The notes under the pieces were generated by a model. The model was not told the DNA's origin, did no database searches, and was given only the letters and a program-made list of their open reading frames with translations. Shown here in pieces: positions 52,361 through 61,404 of a stretch of 64,000 nucleotides of DNA; position 1 is the first letter of the stretch; each line of letters starts with the position of its first letter. Both the position numbers and the translations under genes were made by a program. The DNA is taken from positions 49,559-113,558 of the forward strand of contig PWER01000101.1 of NCBI GenBank assembly GCA_003553565.1, given 5' to 3'. Source of the DNA: Nitriliruptoria bacterium. Lineage in GTDB: Bacteria; Actinomycetota; Nitriliruptoria; Euzebyales; Egibacteraceae.

Positions 52361-53383
52361 ATGATGGATCCGCAGTGGCTGCTGCTGCCCCTGGGCGTGC
52401 TGCTGCTGGTCGCCACGATCGTGGACGGCCTGCAGACGACCTTCAGCCTCTCGCGGGCAGGGCCGATCACCGCGCGGCTAGCGCGCGGGATGTGGCGCGT
52501 CGCGGTCTGGCTGACCGAGCGCACCCGCTGGCGTCCGGTCGCCCGCGCGGGCGAGGTGATCACGCTGATCCAGGTGTCGACCTGGATCCTGGGCTTCTGG
52601 CTCGGGTGGGGCCTGATCTTCGCAGCCCCACCCGCCGTGGTCGAGGCGGCCTCGGGCGCACCGGCGCCCGCGGCGGCGCGCATCGCCTACGTCGGCGAGG
52701 CGCTGTTCACCCGCACCCCGACGGGGCTCGACCCGGGAGGCCCGTCCTGGGAGCTGCTGTCGCCGCTGGTGGCCGGGACGGGCCTGTTCTTCATCACGCT
52801 GACGATCACCTACCTCGGCTCGATCACCGCAGCCGCCAGCGACCTGCGCTCGGCCGGCAAGCAGGTGTGGTCGCTGGGCGACTCCCCCACCTCCCTGGTG
52901 ACCGCGGCGTGGAACGGTCGCGACTTCGGCGCGCTGGTCTTCGTGCTGAGCGACCTGCAGGGCACGGTCGCACGCCTCGCCGAGCGGATCCTGACCTACC
53001 GCGTCCTGCGCTACTTCTCCGGCGGCGAGCGCGCCGCCGCCTTCGCGCCGAACCTCGCGGTGCTCGACGAGGCCCTGCTCATCCTCGAGGCGGGCGTCGC
53101 ACCGCAGGCGCGCCCCGATCGGGGTGTGCTGCGGTCGTCCCGCCGGGCCGTGACGACCCTGATCGAGATCGAGGCCGCACGGCTGGTGCGCCCCGTGGGC
53201 GCCGCGCCCCCGCCGCCCGACCTCACGCCCCTGCGCGAGGCGGGGATCCCCTGCGTCGACGACGCGACGTTCGCGGCGCGCGCCGCCGAGCGGGCGCCGC
53301 GGCGCCAGGCGGTCGCCACCTTCTGCGCCGAGAGCGCCTGGCCCTGGGACCAGGTCACCGCCAGCGAGCCGCAGTGGCTGTGA
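52361..53383 (+). CDS. Channel-like membrane protein
   Basis: The 340-residue protein has a membrane helix at the N terminus (about 6-28), one at about 66-92, a pore-like loop (GEALFTRTPTGLDPGG, about 112-127), one at about 132-156, and a cytoplasmic domain. The order helix-loop-helix recalls a two-TM ion channel, but the potassium filter TxGYG is absent (TPTGLDPG). The cytoplasmic part has no TrkA-N signature. The ATG at 52361 is followed by a second ATG; GGGAG lies upstream. Function unproven. Confidence 0.65.
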   Translation: MMDPQWLLLPLGVLLLVATIVDGLQTTFSLSRAGPITARLARGMWRVAVWLTERTRWRPVARAGEVITLIQVSTWILGFWLGWGLIFAAPPAVVEAASGAPAPAAARIAYVGEALFTRTPTGLDPGGPSWELLSPLVAGTGLFFITLTITYLGSITAAASDLRSAGKQVWSLGDSPTSLVTAAWNGRDFGALVFVLSDLQGTVARLAERILTYRVLRYFSGGERAAAFAPNLAVLDEALLILEAGVAPQARPDRGVLRSSRRAVTTLIEIEAARLVRPVGAAPPPPDLTPLREAGIPCVDDATFAARAAERAPRRQAVATFCAESAWPWDQVTASEPQWL

Positions 53384-53386
53384 CGC

Positions 53387-56131
53387 CTAGACGTCGACGC
53401 CGGTGACGGGCGTGAGCGCGGGGTCGATCCCGTAGCGGTCGATGGCCTCGGACACGGTCTGGTGCTTGATCGCGCCGTCGCGAGCCAGGGCGGTCAGCGC
53501 GGCGATGACGGTGTGCTCGGCGTCCACGCGGAACCACCGACGCGCCGCGGTCCGCGTGTCGCTTAGACCGAAGCCGTCGGTGCCCAGCGTGAGGAACGTG
53601 CCCGGCACCCACCGGCCGATCAGGCGCGGCACCGTCTGCTGGTAGTCGGTGACGCCCACGGTGGCCACCGGCTCGTCGCCGAGCAGCCGCGTCACCAGCG
53701 GCACCCGCGGATCATCGGAGGGGTTGAGGAGGTTGTGCTCCTCGGCCTGCAGCCCCTCGCGGTGCAGGCCGACCCAGCCCGGGGCGCTCCAGACCTCGGC
53801 GCCCACGCCCCAGTCCGCAGCGAGCAGCTCGGCGGCGCGCCGCGTCTCGGGCATGACCGAGCCGCTGGTCAGCAGCCGCACCCGGTGGGCGAGCCCCTCG
53901 GGCGCGTCGGCGAAGCGGTACAGCCCCGCGCGCACATCGTCCTCGGACACGTGGTCGGGCATGGGCGGCTGCACCACGGGCTCGTTGTACATGGTGAGGT
54001 AGTACATGACGTCCTCACCGTCGTGCCCGTCATGGGGCAGCATGCGCCGCATGCCGTCCTCGAGGTACACGGCGAGCTCGTAGGCGAAGCTCGCGTCGTA
54101 GGTCTCCACCGCCGGGTTGGTGGCGGCCAGCAGCAGCGAGTGGCCATCGGCGTGCTGCAGGCCCTCGCCGGTCAGGGTGGTGCGCCCCGCTGTGGCGCCG
54201 AACAGGAAGCCGCGGGTGCGCTGGTCGGCGGCCGACCAGATGAGGTCGCCCACGCGCTGGAAGCCGAACATCGAGTAGAACACGTAGACCGGCAGCAGCG
54301 GCTCGCCCCAGGTCGCGTAGCTGGTGCCCGCCGCGTGGAACGAGGCCATCGACCCGGACTCGGTGATGCCCTCGTGGAGGATCTGGCCGTCCTGCGACTC
54401 GATGTAGGCCAGCAGCATCTCCTGGTCGACCGGCTCGTAGCGCTGGCCGCCGGGCGCGTAGATCTTGATCTCCCGGAACAGCGCGTCCATGCCGAAGGTG
54501 CGCGCCTCGTCGGGGATGATCGGCACGATGCGAGGGCCGAGATCAGGGTGCTTGAGCAGCTCCCGCAGCTGGCGCACCGCAGCCATGGTGGTGGCCACCT
54601 CCGAGGTGCCCGACCCGCGCTTGAGCTCGCTGAAGCTGTCACTGGCCGGCAGGTCCACCCCGCGGGCCTGCACGCGCCGCTGGGGCAGGTAGCCGCCCAG
54701 CTCGCGTCGACGCTCCTGGAGGTACTGGACCTCCTCGCTGTCGGCACCGGGATGGTGGTAGGGCGGCAGGTCACCCTCCAGCTGCGCATCGGAGATGTCG
54801 AGCTCCAGGCGGTCGCGGAACTTCTTGAGCGCCCGCTGGGTGAGCTTCTTCATCTGATGCGTGGCGTTGCGGGACTCGAAGTCAGGCCCCAGCGTCCAGC
54901 CCTTGATGGTCTGGGCCAGGATGACCGTCGGCTGGCCGCGATGGCGCTGGGCGGCCTCGAACGCCGCGTAGTTCTTGCGGTAGTCGTGGCCGCCACGGTC
55001 GAGCAGCGGCAGGTCCTCCTCGGTGAACCCGGACTCGGCAAGGATGCGCTGCAGCTCCGGGGAGTTGAAGAAGTGCTCCCGGATGTAGGCGCCGTCCTTG
55101 GTGGTGTAGGTCTGGAACTGCCCGTCGGGGGTCTCGTTCATGCGCTTGACGAGCTCACCCTGGTGGTCGAAGTCGAGGAGGCGGTCCCACTTGCGGCCCC
55201 AGACCACCTTGATGACGTTCCAGCCCGCACCGCGGAAGATGCTCTCGAGCTCCTGGATGATCTTGCCGTTGCCCCGGGTGGGGCCGTCGAGGCGCTGCAG
55301 GTTGCAGTTGACCACCCACACGAGGTTGTCGAGCTCCTCGCGACCCGCCACCGACAGGGCGCCCTGGGCCTCGGGCTCGTCCATCTCGCCGTCCCCGACG
55401 AACGCCCAGACCGTCGCGTCGCTGGTGTCGGCGAAGCCGCGGTGGGCGAGGTAGCGGTTGAACCGCGCCTGATAGATCGAGTTGATGGGCCCAAGACCCA
55501 TCGACACGGTCGGGAACTCCCAGAAGTCCGGCATCAGCCGCGGGTGGGGGTAGCTGGACAGCGGGCCGCGCCCATCCGAGGTGCGCTTGGTCTCCTGACG
55601 GAACAGGTCGAGCTGCTCCTCGGTCAGGCGCCCCTCGAGGAAGGCGCGGGCGTAGATGCCCGGCGAGGCGTGCCCCTGCACGAACAGCTGGTCACCGGCC
55701 CGGGGATCCTCGGCGGCACCGCGGCCGCGGAAGAAGTGGTTGAAGCCCACCTCGTAGAGGTCAGCCGCGCTGGCGTAGCTGGCGATGTGCCCGCCCACCC
55801 CGACCTCGGGGCGGTTGGCGCGCGTGACCATCACCGCGGCGTTCCAGCGGATGAGGGCGCGGATGCGGTGCTCGATCGCCTCGTCACCGGGGAACGCGGG
55901 CTCACGGTCGGGCGGGATGGTGTTGATGTAGTCGGAGGAGCGCAGCGCCGGCAGGCCCACCTGGCTGTTGCGGGCCCGCTCCATCACCTTCAGCAGGAGG
56001 TAGCGCGCGCGGTCGCGGCCGTGGTGGGCCACCACGGCGTCCAGCGCCTCCAGCCACTCGGCCGTCTCGCTCGGATCGGCGTCGGGGATCTGGGTGGGCA
56101 TCCCGTCGGTGATGATCGGCTCATCCGTCAC
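53387..56131 (-). CDS. aceE: Pyruvate dehydrogenase E1 component (homodimeric)
   Basis: The 914-residue enzyme decarboxylates pyruvate with thiamine diphosphate and reductively acetylates the E2 lipoyl domain. The ThDP motif starts [13 protein letters not shown] and ends [24 protein letters not shown] and the C-terminal TEGLYRF-like regions are of the homodimeric AceE type found in actinobacteria and proteobacteria. The GTG at 56131 has GGAGG 6 nt upstream. aceF and lpd are not in the window. It is divergent from ppdK across 181 nt, with TACCGT on the minus strand at 56178-56173 as a candidate -10. Confidence 0.95.
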   Translation of the reverse strand: MTDEPIITDGMPTQIPDADPSETAEWLEALDAVVAHHGRDRARYLLLKVMERARNSQVGLPALRSSDYINTIPPDREPAFPGDEAIEHRIRALIRWNAAVMVTRANRPEVGVGGHIASYASAADLYEVGFNHFFRGRGAAEDPRAGDQLFVQGHASPGIYARAFLEGRLTEEQLDLFRQETKRTSDGRGPLSSYPHPRLMPDFWEFPTVSMGLGPINSIYQARFNRYLAHRGFADTSDATVWAFVGDGEMDEPEAQGALSVAGREELDNLVWVVNCNLQRLDGPTRGNGKIIQELESIFRGAGWNVIKVVWGRKWDRLLDFDHQGELVKRMNETPDGQFQTYTTKDGAYIREHFFNSPELQRILAESGFTEEDLPLLDRGGHDYRKNYAAFEAAQRHRGQPTVILAQTIKGWTLGPDFESRNATHQMKKLTQRALKKFRDRLELDISDAQLEGDLPPYHHPGADSEEVQYLQERRRELGGYLPQRRVQARGVDLPASDSFSELKRGSGTSEVATTMAAVRQLRELLKHPDLGPRIVPIIPDEARTFGMDALFREIKIYAPGGQRYEPVDQEMLLAYIESQDGQILHEGITESGSMASFHAAGTSYATWGEPLLPVYVFYSMFGFQRVGDLIWSAADQRTRGFLFGATAGRTTLTGEGLQHADGHSLLLAATNPAVETYDASFAYELAVYLEDGMRRMLPHDGHDGEDVMYYLTMYNEPVVQPPMPDHVSEDDVRAGLYRFADAPEGLAHRVRLLTSGSVMPETRRAAELLAADWGVGAEVWSAPGWVGLHREGLQAEEHNLLNPSDDPRVPLVTRLLGDEPVATVGVTDYQQTVPRLIGRWVPGTFLTLGTDGFGLSDTRTAARRWFRVDAEHTVIAALTALARDGAIKHQTVSEAIDRYGIDPALTPVTGVDV

Positions 56132-56312
56132 GAACGGCCTCCATGGGAGTCGGCGGCACTGCGTCACGCACAACGGTACCGAGTCGGCTAGGGTCCCGAT
56201 ACCCCGGGACGCTCGGCGTCAGCAGCGGGCCAAGGGTCCCTGCCAGCGCATCTATCGCGTGGGCATCGTCCCGGCGACGGCCAACCGGCACCCGACCACA
56301 CAGGAGCCCCTG

Positions 56313-58973
56313 ATGCCAGACCGCGGACGCGACCCTCGACAGCACCAATGGGTCCTGGAGTTCTCCGAGGGCGACCGGACGCAGCGCGACCTGCTCGGCG
56401 GCAAGGGCGCCAACCTCGCCGAGATGACCCGGCTGGGCCTGCCGGTGCCGCCCGGCTTCATCGTCACCACCGAGGCCTGCAACTCCTTCCACGAGTACGG
56501 CGGCGAGGCACCGCCGGGCATGTGGGACCAGGTCGACGCAGCGCTCGCCAACCTCGAGAAGGACGTGGGGCGCTCGTTCGGCGATCCCTACGATCCGCTG
56601 CTGGTCTCGGTGCGCTCGGGAGCCCCGGTGTCCATGCCGGGGATGATGGACACGGTGCTCAACGTCGGGCTGACCGACAGCACGCTGCGCGGCCTGGCGC
56701 GCAGCACCGGCGACACGCGCTTCGCCTACGACTCCTACCGGCGGCTCATCCAGCTGTTCGGCTCGGTCGTCCTGGGCGTCGACGAGGACGCCTACGAGGA
56801 CGCGCTGACCGAGGCGCGCGAGGCCGCAGGGGCCCGCACCGACGCTGACCTCGACGTCGACGCGCTCCGCAGCCTTATCGACCGCTTCCAGACCATCACC
56901 GAGGAGCACGCCGGCAAGCGCCTGCCCCAGGACCCTCGCGAGCAGCTGCGCCTGGCCACCGAGGCCGTGTTCAACTCCTGGAACCTGCCGCGCGCCAAGC
57001 ACTATCGCAAGCTCCACGACGTGCCCGACGACCTCGGCACGGCTGTGAACGTGCAGGCGATGGTGTTCGGCAACTTCGGCCAGGACAGCGCCACCGGCGT
57101 GGCGTTCACCCGCGACCCGGCCACCGGGGAGCCCCACGCCTACGGCGACTGGCTGCCCCAGGCCCAGGGCGAGGACGTCGTCGCCGGCATCCGCGCCACC
57201 CGCGACCTCTCCGAGCTCGCCGACGAGATGCCCGCGGTGGACCGCGAGCTCAAGGCGGCGATGGAGCTGCTGGAGCGCCACGAGCGCGACCTGTGCGACG
57301 TGGAGTTCACCATCGAGCGCGGCCGGCTGTTCATCCTCCAGACGCGGCGAGGCAAGCGCAGCGCGCAAGCTGCGGTGCGCATCGCGGTCGACCTCGTCGA
57401 GGAGGGCATGATCAGCGAGCGCGAGGCCCTCGAGCGCGTGGACCCCAATCAGTTCGAGCAGCTGCTGCACCCGCAGTTCGCCCCGCACGCCGAGTACGAG
57501 GTCCTCACCCGCGGCCTGAACGCCTCGCCCGGCGCGGCGGTCGGCCGGGCCGCGCTGACCGCCGACGAGGCCGCCCGCCGCGCCGAGCAGGGCGAGGACG
57601 TGATCCTCGTGCGGCCCGAGACGAGCCCCGACGACATCCACGGCATGACCGCCTCCAAGGGCATCCTCACCAGCCGCGGCGGCCTGGTGAGCCACGCCGC
57701 GGTGGTGGCGCGCGGCATGGGCATCCCCGCGATCTGCGGCGCCGAGGAGGTCGTGGTCAACCGCGCGTCGGGCACCCTCACCATCGCCGGCGAGGTGATC
57801 GAGGAGGGCCAGCTCCTGTCGATCGACGGCACGACCGGCGCGGTGGTGCGCGGCGAGGTCGAGCTGTCCGAGCCCGAGCTCGGGGGCTCGGCGGACCAGC
57901 TGCTGCGCTGGGCCGACGAGCATCGGGTGCTGCAGGTCATCGCCAACGCCGACCTGGCCGAGGACGCCGCCACGGCGCGCTCCTGGGGCGCCGAGGGCAT
58001 CGGCCTGTGCCGGACCGAGCACATGTTCATGGGCGAGCGGCTGCCGCTGGTCCAGCGGGCCATCCTCGCAGACGATGCGACCGCCGAGCAGAAGGCGCTC
58101 GACGAGCTCGCTCCCTACCAGCGCAACGACTTCATCGAGCTGCTCGAGGCCATGGACGGGCTGCCGGTCACCATCCGGCTGCTCGACCCGCCGCTGCACG
58201 AGTTCCTGCCCGATGTCACCGACCTGCGCGTGGCCCAGGCCAAGGGCGAGCTGGACGCCGAGGGCCACACCCTGCTGGAGGCCGCGGAGCGCTGGGAGGA
58301 GTCGAACCCGATGCTGGGTGTGCGCGGCTGCCGACTGGGGCTGCTGCGTCCGCCGCTGTACCGCATGCAGGTGCGCGCGATCACCGAGGCGGCGGTGGAG
58401 CGCCGCAAGGCCGGCGGTGACCCCCGCCCCAAGATCATGCTCCCGCTGATCGCCACCGCCGAGGAGCTCGAGCAGCTGCGCGCCGAGGTCGCCGACGAGA
58501 TGGCCACGGTGCTCGGCGAGGGCGATGTGTCGGTGTCGATCCCGATCGGCACGATGATCGAGACACCCCGGGCGGCGCTGACCGCGCAGGCCGTCGGTGC
58601 CCACGCGGACTTCTTCAGCTTCGGCACCAACGACCTGACCCAGCTGACCTTCGGCTTCTCCCGCGACGATGTCGAGGGTCGGATGATGTCGACCTACCTC
58701 GAGCAGGGGCTGCTGCCCACCAACCCGTTCGCCGAGATCGACGCGAGCGGCGTGGGCCGCCTCGTCGAGATCGCGGTGGTCGAGGGGCGGCGTGGCAACG
58801 CCCAGCTGGAGATCAGCATCTGCGGCGAGCACGGCGGCGATCCCGCCTCGATCGCCCGGTCCCACGAGTGGGGCCTGAACGCGGTCTCGTGCTCACCGCC
58901 GCGCGTGCCGGTCGCCCGCCTCGCGGCGGCCCGGGCGGCGGTCAGCGCCGAGGTGCGCAACCCCGACTCGTGA
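56313..58973 (+). CDS. ppdK: Pyruvate, phosphate dikinase
   Basis: The 886-residue enzyme interconverts pyruvate, ATP and phosphate with PEP, AMP and PPi. It has the ATP-grasp domain (LLGGKGANLAEMTRLGLPVPPGF), the phospho-carrier domain with H461 in GGLVSHAAVVARGMG, and the TIM-barrel PEP domain ending in C837 of ISICGEHGGDP. V459 replaces the Thr two residues before the catalytic His that a PDRP kinase would phosphorylate, so regulation by that route is unlikely. The ATG at 56313 has AGGAG 6 nt upstream. TAGGGT at 56189-56194 could be its -10. Confidence 0.95.
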   Translation: MPDRGRDPRQHQWVLEFSEGDRTQRDLLGGKGANLAEMTRLGLPVPPGFIVTTEACNSFHEYGGEAPPGMWDQVDAALANLEKDVGRSFGDPYDPLLVSVRSGAPVSMPGMMDTVLNVGLTDSTLRGLARSTGDTRFAYDSYRRLIQLFGSVVLGVDEDAYEDALTEAREAAGARTDADLDVDALRSLIDRFQTITEEHAGKRLPQDPREQLRLATEAVFNSWNLPRAKHYRKLHDVPDDLGTAVNVQAMVFGNFGQDSATGVAFTRDPATGEPHAYGDWLPQAQGEDVVAGIRATRDLSELADEMPAVDRELKAAMELLERHERDLCDVEFTIERGRLFILQTRRGKRSAQAAVRIAVDLVEEGMISEREALERVDPNQFEQLLHPQFAPHAEYEVLTRGLNASPGAAVGRAALTADEAARRAEQGEDVILVRPETSPDDIHGMTASKGILTSRGGLVSHAAVVARGMGIPAICGAEEVVVNRASGTLTIAGEVIEEGQLLSIDGTTGAVVRGEVELSEPELGGSADQLLRWADEHRVLQVIANADLAEDAATARSWGAEGIGLCRTEHMFMGERLPLVQRAILADDATAEQKALDELAPYQRNDFIELLEAMDGLPVTIRLLDPPLHEFLPDVTDLRVAQAKGELDAEGHTLLEAAERWEESNPMLGVRGCRLGLLRPPLYRMQVRAITEAAVERRKAGGDPRPKIMLPLIATAEELEQLRAEVADEMATVLGEGDVSVSIPIGTMIETPRAALTAQAVGAHADFFSFGTNDLTQLTFGFSRDDVEGRMMSTYLEQGLLPTNPFAEIDASGVGRLVEIAVVEGRRGNAQLEISICGEHGGDPASIARSHEWGLNAVSCSPPRVPVARLAAARAAVSAEVRNPDS

Positions 58974-58998
58974 GCCTCGCCGCCGACCAGCGGCAGTG

Positions 58999-59035
58999 AC
59001 GGAGGCCCGCGCCCGGTCCGGGCGCGGGCCTCCGT
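58999..59035. terminator. 18-bp perfect hairpin between convergent ppdK and DUF6504 genes
   Basis: 58999-59016 and 59018-59035 are exact reverse complements with a single central T. The hairpin sits between the two stop codons and can serve both directions. There is no T-tract. Confidence 0.65.
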
Positions 59036-59062
59036 GCGTCGCGCCGACCCTGCGCCGGCGCG

Positions 59063-59338
59063 TCAGTCCCAGACGCGGTCCAGCAGCCAGCCCTCGCCCT
59101 GCTGGACCAGCTCGAACACGCCGCTGCGCTGGGGGTGGGCGCGGGCCTCGACCCGCCAGAGATCTCGCTGGGGCACCGCGCTGGCCCCACCCGCCCACCA
59201 GGCCGCGTCCTCGCGCCAGTGCCCGAGCACCGCCACGACCTCGTAGCGCCGACCGCGCCAGGTGAAGCGCACCGGCGGTGAGGGCGCGGCGGGGTCGCGC
59301 TCGCCCACCTCGATGGCCTCGCGGTAGCGCTTGCTCAT
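59063..59338 (-). CDS. DUF6504 family protein, SOS-associated
   Basis: The 91-residue protein reads MSKRYREAIEVGERD at the start, then PVRFTWRGRRYEVVAVLGHW and RDLWRVEARAH, ending GWLLDRVWD. It matches the actinobacterial DUF6504 family, members of which sit beside imuB/dnaE2 in Streptomyces. Function unknown; the Trp-rich fold may bind DNA or protein. The ATG at 59338 follows GGGAGG. A perfect LexA box lies 114-127 nt upstream with TATCGT as -10. Here it is separated from dnaE2 by about 15 kb. Confidence 0.75.
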   Translation of the reverse strand: MSKRYREAIEVGERDPAAPSPPVRFTWRGRRYEVVAVLGHWREDAAWWAGGASAVPQRDLWRVEARAHPQRSGVFELVQQGEGWLLDRVWD

Positions 59339-59451
59339 CAGGATCGCTCCCTCCCGGGCTCGATCTCGCCGGGGCGGACGGCACGGGGCGGGTCGGACGC
59401 GCCTTCCCCGGATCACGCCCAACCCGCCCCGACCAGCGGCACCGGATGTCT

Positions 59452-59465
59452 CGAACTCCTGTTCG
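59452..59465 (-). promoter_or_regulatory. LexA (SOS) box of the DUF6504 gene
   Basis: CGAAC-TCCT-GTTCG is a perfect SOS box, the reverse complement of the dnaE2 box with the same four spacer bases and TCGA-GATC-like flanks. TATCGT on the minus strand (59484-59479) is a candidate -10 14 bp before it. It lies between the DUF6504 start and the stop of the binding-protein gene. Confidence 0.8.
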
Positions 59466-59525
59466 ATCCGGCGTCCTCACGATAGCCGCGCGACGCCAGG
59501 CGGTCAACCGCTGCGCCGGCGCGGA

Positions 59526-60452
59526 TCAGTCGAGCGGTGCCAGCTCCTCGCGCACCAGCTCCTGCTGCTCCTCGGGATCATCGACCTCGGCCACCTGGGC
59601 GTTCAGGCGCGCGAGTGTGCTCGTGTCCAGCACGCCGGTGATGGTCCCCAGCGCCTCGGCCAGCTCGGGGACCTCCTCCAGCGCCTCCTCGCGCACCACG
59701 GGCGCCACCGTGAACGCGGGGAAGATCCCCAGCTCGTCGCGGGCCTGCACGAGCCCCTCGCGGTGAGCCGCACCGGAGGTGGCGGGCGCCAGGCCGGCGA
59801 AGCACTCGCCCTCGGCCACCGCCCGCACGGCCTCCTCGTCGTCGACGCCGCGGACCGGGACCCGGTCGAGCTCCATCGGGTGCACCGCCGCGAGGTCCGC
59901 GAGCCCGCCCGGGCGGTCGCGGAAGTCGGGGTCGACGCACAGGGTGCGCTGCCGGGCACTCGCCTCGCGCGCCAGCCACCCCACCGTCGGCGCCCGCCCC
60001 TCCGGCGCGGCGTCCTCGCGGACGAACAGCGCGAGGGTGGCGTTGGCCTCGGAGGGCTCCAGCCAGCGCAGGCCGCGGTCGCGGTCCTCCTGGCGCACAC
60101 GGGCGAGCGACTCCGCGGGGTCCGCCGGCGGATCCTGCTGGCGCAGCCCCAGCGTCCAGGCCGCTCCCGTGTAGCCCCAGTGGACATCGACCTCGCCGCG
60201 CAGCGCCTCGCGGCGCACCCCGACGGTGTCGCCGAGATCGACCACCAGCTCCGCCTCGAGCCCGGCGTCCTCGAGCGCGACCACGGTCAGCGCCGCCAGC
60301 ACCTGCTGCTCGACGGTCGAGCCGACACCGATCGCGATGGCGTCGGCCTCGGACCGCTCGTCGTCCTCGCAGCCGGCGATCCCCAGCGCCAGCGCACAGC
60401 TTGCGAGCGCGGTCAGCAGCCGCGCGATCAGGGGGAGCGAACCCAGGACCAT
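59526..60452 (-). CDS. Glycine-betaine/choline-type ABC substrate-binding lipoprotein
   Basis: The 308-residue protein has a signal peptide with lipobox GIAGC and an OpuAC-type solute-binding domain: IAIGVGSTVEQQVLAALT, VDLGDTVGVRREAL and DVHWGYTGAAWTLG are family patterns for quaternary-amine binding. No permease or ATPase lies beside it, so partners are encoded elsewhere. The ATG at 60452 is the best start for the signal peptide, although its ribosome site is weak; a GTG at 60506 is possible. It lies 105 nt downstream of thiE on the same strand. Confidence 0.8.
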   Translation of the reverse strand: MVLGSLPLIARLLTALASCALALGIAGCEDDERSEADAIAIGVGSTVEQQVLAALTVVALEDAGLEAELVVDLGDTVGVRREALRGEVDVHWGYTGAAWTLGLRQQDPPADPAESLARVRQEDRDRGLRWLEPSEANATLALFVREDAAPEGRAPTVGWLAREASARQRTLCVDPDFRDRPGGLADLAAVHPMELDRVPVRGVDDEEAVRAVAEGECFAGLAPATSGAAHREGLVQARDELGIFPAFTVAPVVREEALEEVPELAEALGTITGVLDTSTLARLNAQVAEVDDPEEQQELVREELAPLD

Positions 60453-60557
60453 CCTGGGTCGCAGTGTCGCAAGCGCTCGGCGCGCCCGCAGACCGCCCGA
60501 CCCCACCCGCGCGGCCCGAGCCTCGGCCAGGCGCAGGGTGACGCGGTCCGACCGCGG

Positions 60558-61208
60558 TCAGACCGCGGGCAGCGCGGCGCGCAGCGCTGCTGCGGCCGCC
60601 ACGGGATCGTCGGCCTCGGTGAGCGCACGCACCGCCACGACCCGGCGCGCCCCGGCTGCGACCACCTCGCCGAGGGTCTCGGCGGTCATCCCGCCGGTGA
60701 CGAACCAGGGCCGATCGGCGCGGGCGACCGCGTCGTGCACCGGCCCCAGACCCACGCCCGGACGCCCCTCCTTGGTGGGCGTGGCGTGGACCGGCCCCAC
60801 GCCCAGGTAGTCGGCGTCGGTGCGCAGCGCGGCGGTGAGCTCCTCGGGGCCGTGGGTGGAGCGTCCCACCAGGCGGTGGGCCGTGACCGCCGCGCGCGCA
60901 GCGGTCACGGTGCCGTCCTCCTGCCCCACGTGGACACCGTCGGCGTCGGCCTCGGCCGCCAGCGCCGGGTCGTCGTTGACGATCAGCAGCGCGTCATGGC
61001 GAGCGCACACCGGCCGCACCGCAGCCACCGCGTCGGCCACGGCCGCCCTCGCCGCGTGCTTGTCGCGCACCTGCACCACGTCCACGCCGGCGCCGAGCAC
61101 GCCGTCGACGAACGCCTCGAGATCGTCGCGCACCGGCGTGCACAGGTACAGCTGCGCCCGCCGCAGTCGCGCCAGGCGCCACGCGGCGTCGCGGTGAGCT
61201 CTCGGCAT
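60558..61208 (-). CDS. thiE: Thiamine phosphate synthase
   Basis: The 216-residue TIM-barrel enzyme joins the thiazole and pyrimidine phosphates to make thiamine phosphate. VDVVQVRDKHAA, LIVNDDPALAAEADADGVHV, GQEDGTV and YLGVGPVHATPTKEGRPG are family motifs. The ATG at 61208 follows GGGAGG. It is divergent from the thiO operon, separated by 102 nt before the TPP riboswitch. A short inverted repeat (CCGCGGT-CAG-ACCGCGG, 60552-60568) overlaps its stop codon and may be its terminator. Confidence 0.93.
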   Translation of the reverse strand: MPRAHRDAAWRLARLRRAQLYLCTPVRDDLEAFVDGVLGAGVDVVQVRDKHAARAAVADAVAAVRPVCARHDALLIVNDDPALAAEADADGVHVGQEDGTVTAARAAVTAHRLVGRSTHGPEELTAALRTDADYLGVGPVHATPTKEGRPGVGLGPVHDAVARADRPWFVTGGMTAETLGEVVAAGARRVVAVRALTEADDPVAAAAALRAALPAV

Positions 61209-61310
61209 CGTGCCTCCCGGCAATCGGTGGTCACGGCGCTCCCAGCACAGCGCGGCGCGACCCGTGGGATCCGCGGGCGCAGGGTAGCCGCGCCGCTACG
61301 GTGGCGGGCA

Positions 61311-61400
61311 CACGGGAGCCCGGTGCCCCGGGCTGAGAGGGTGGCAGGCAGCCACCGACCGTCCGAACCTGATCCGGATCGTGCCGGCGAAGGGAGCACG
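61311..61400 (+). promoter_or_regulatory. TPP riboswitch (THI element)
   Basis: The conserved core CTGAGAGG lies at 61333-61340 after the AGCCCGG-TGCC-CCGGGCT stem. A GTGGC-AGGCA-GCCAC stem follows, then GAACCTGATCCGGAT (61365-61379) and GCCGGCGAAGGGA. This is the TPP aptamer in full. The ribosome site AAGGGAG of thiO is part of its 3' end, so control is probably at translation. TACGGT at 61297-61302 is a candidate -10. It governs thiO-thiS-thiG. Confidence 0.96.
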
Positions 61401-61404
61401 TGCC

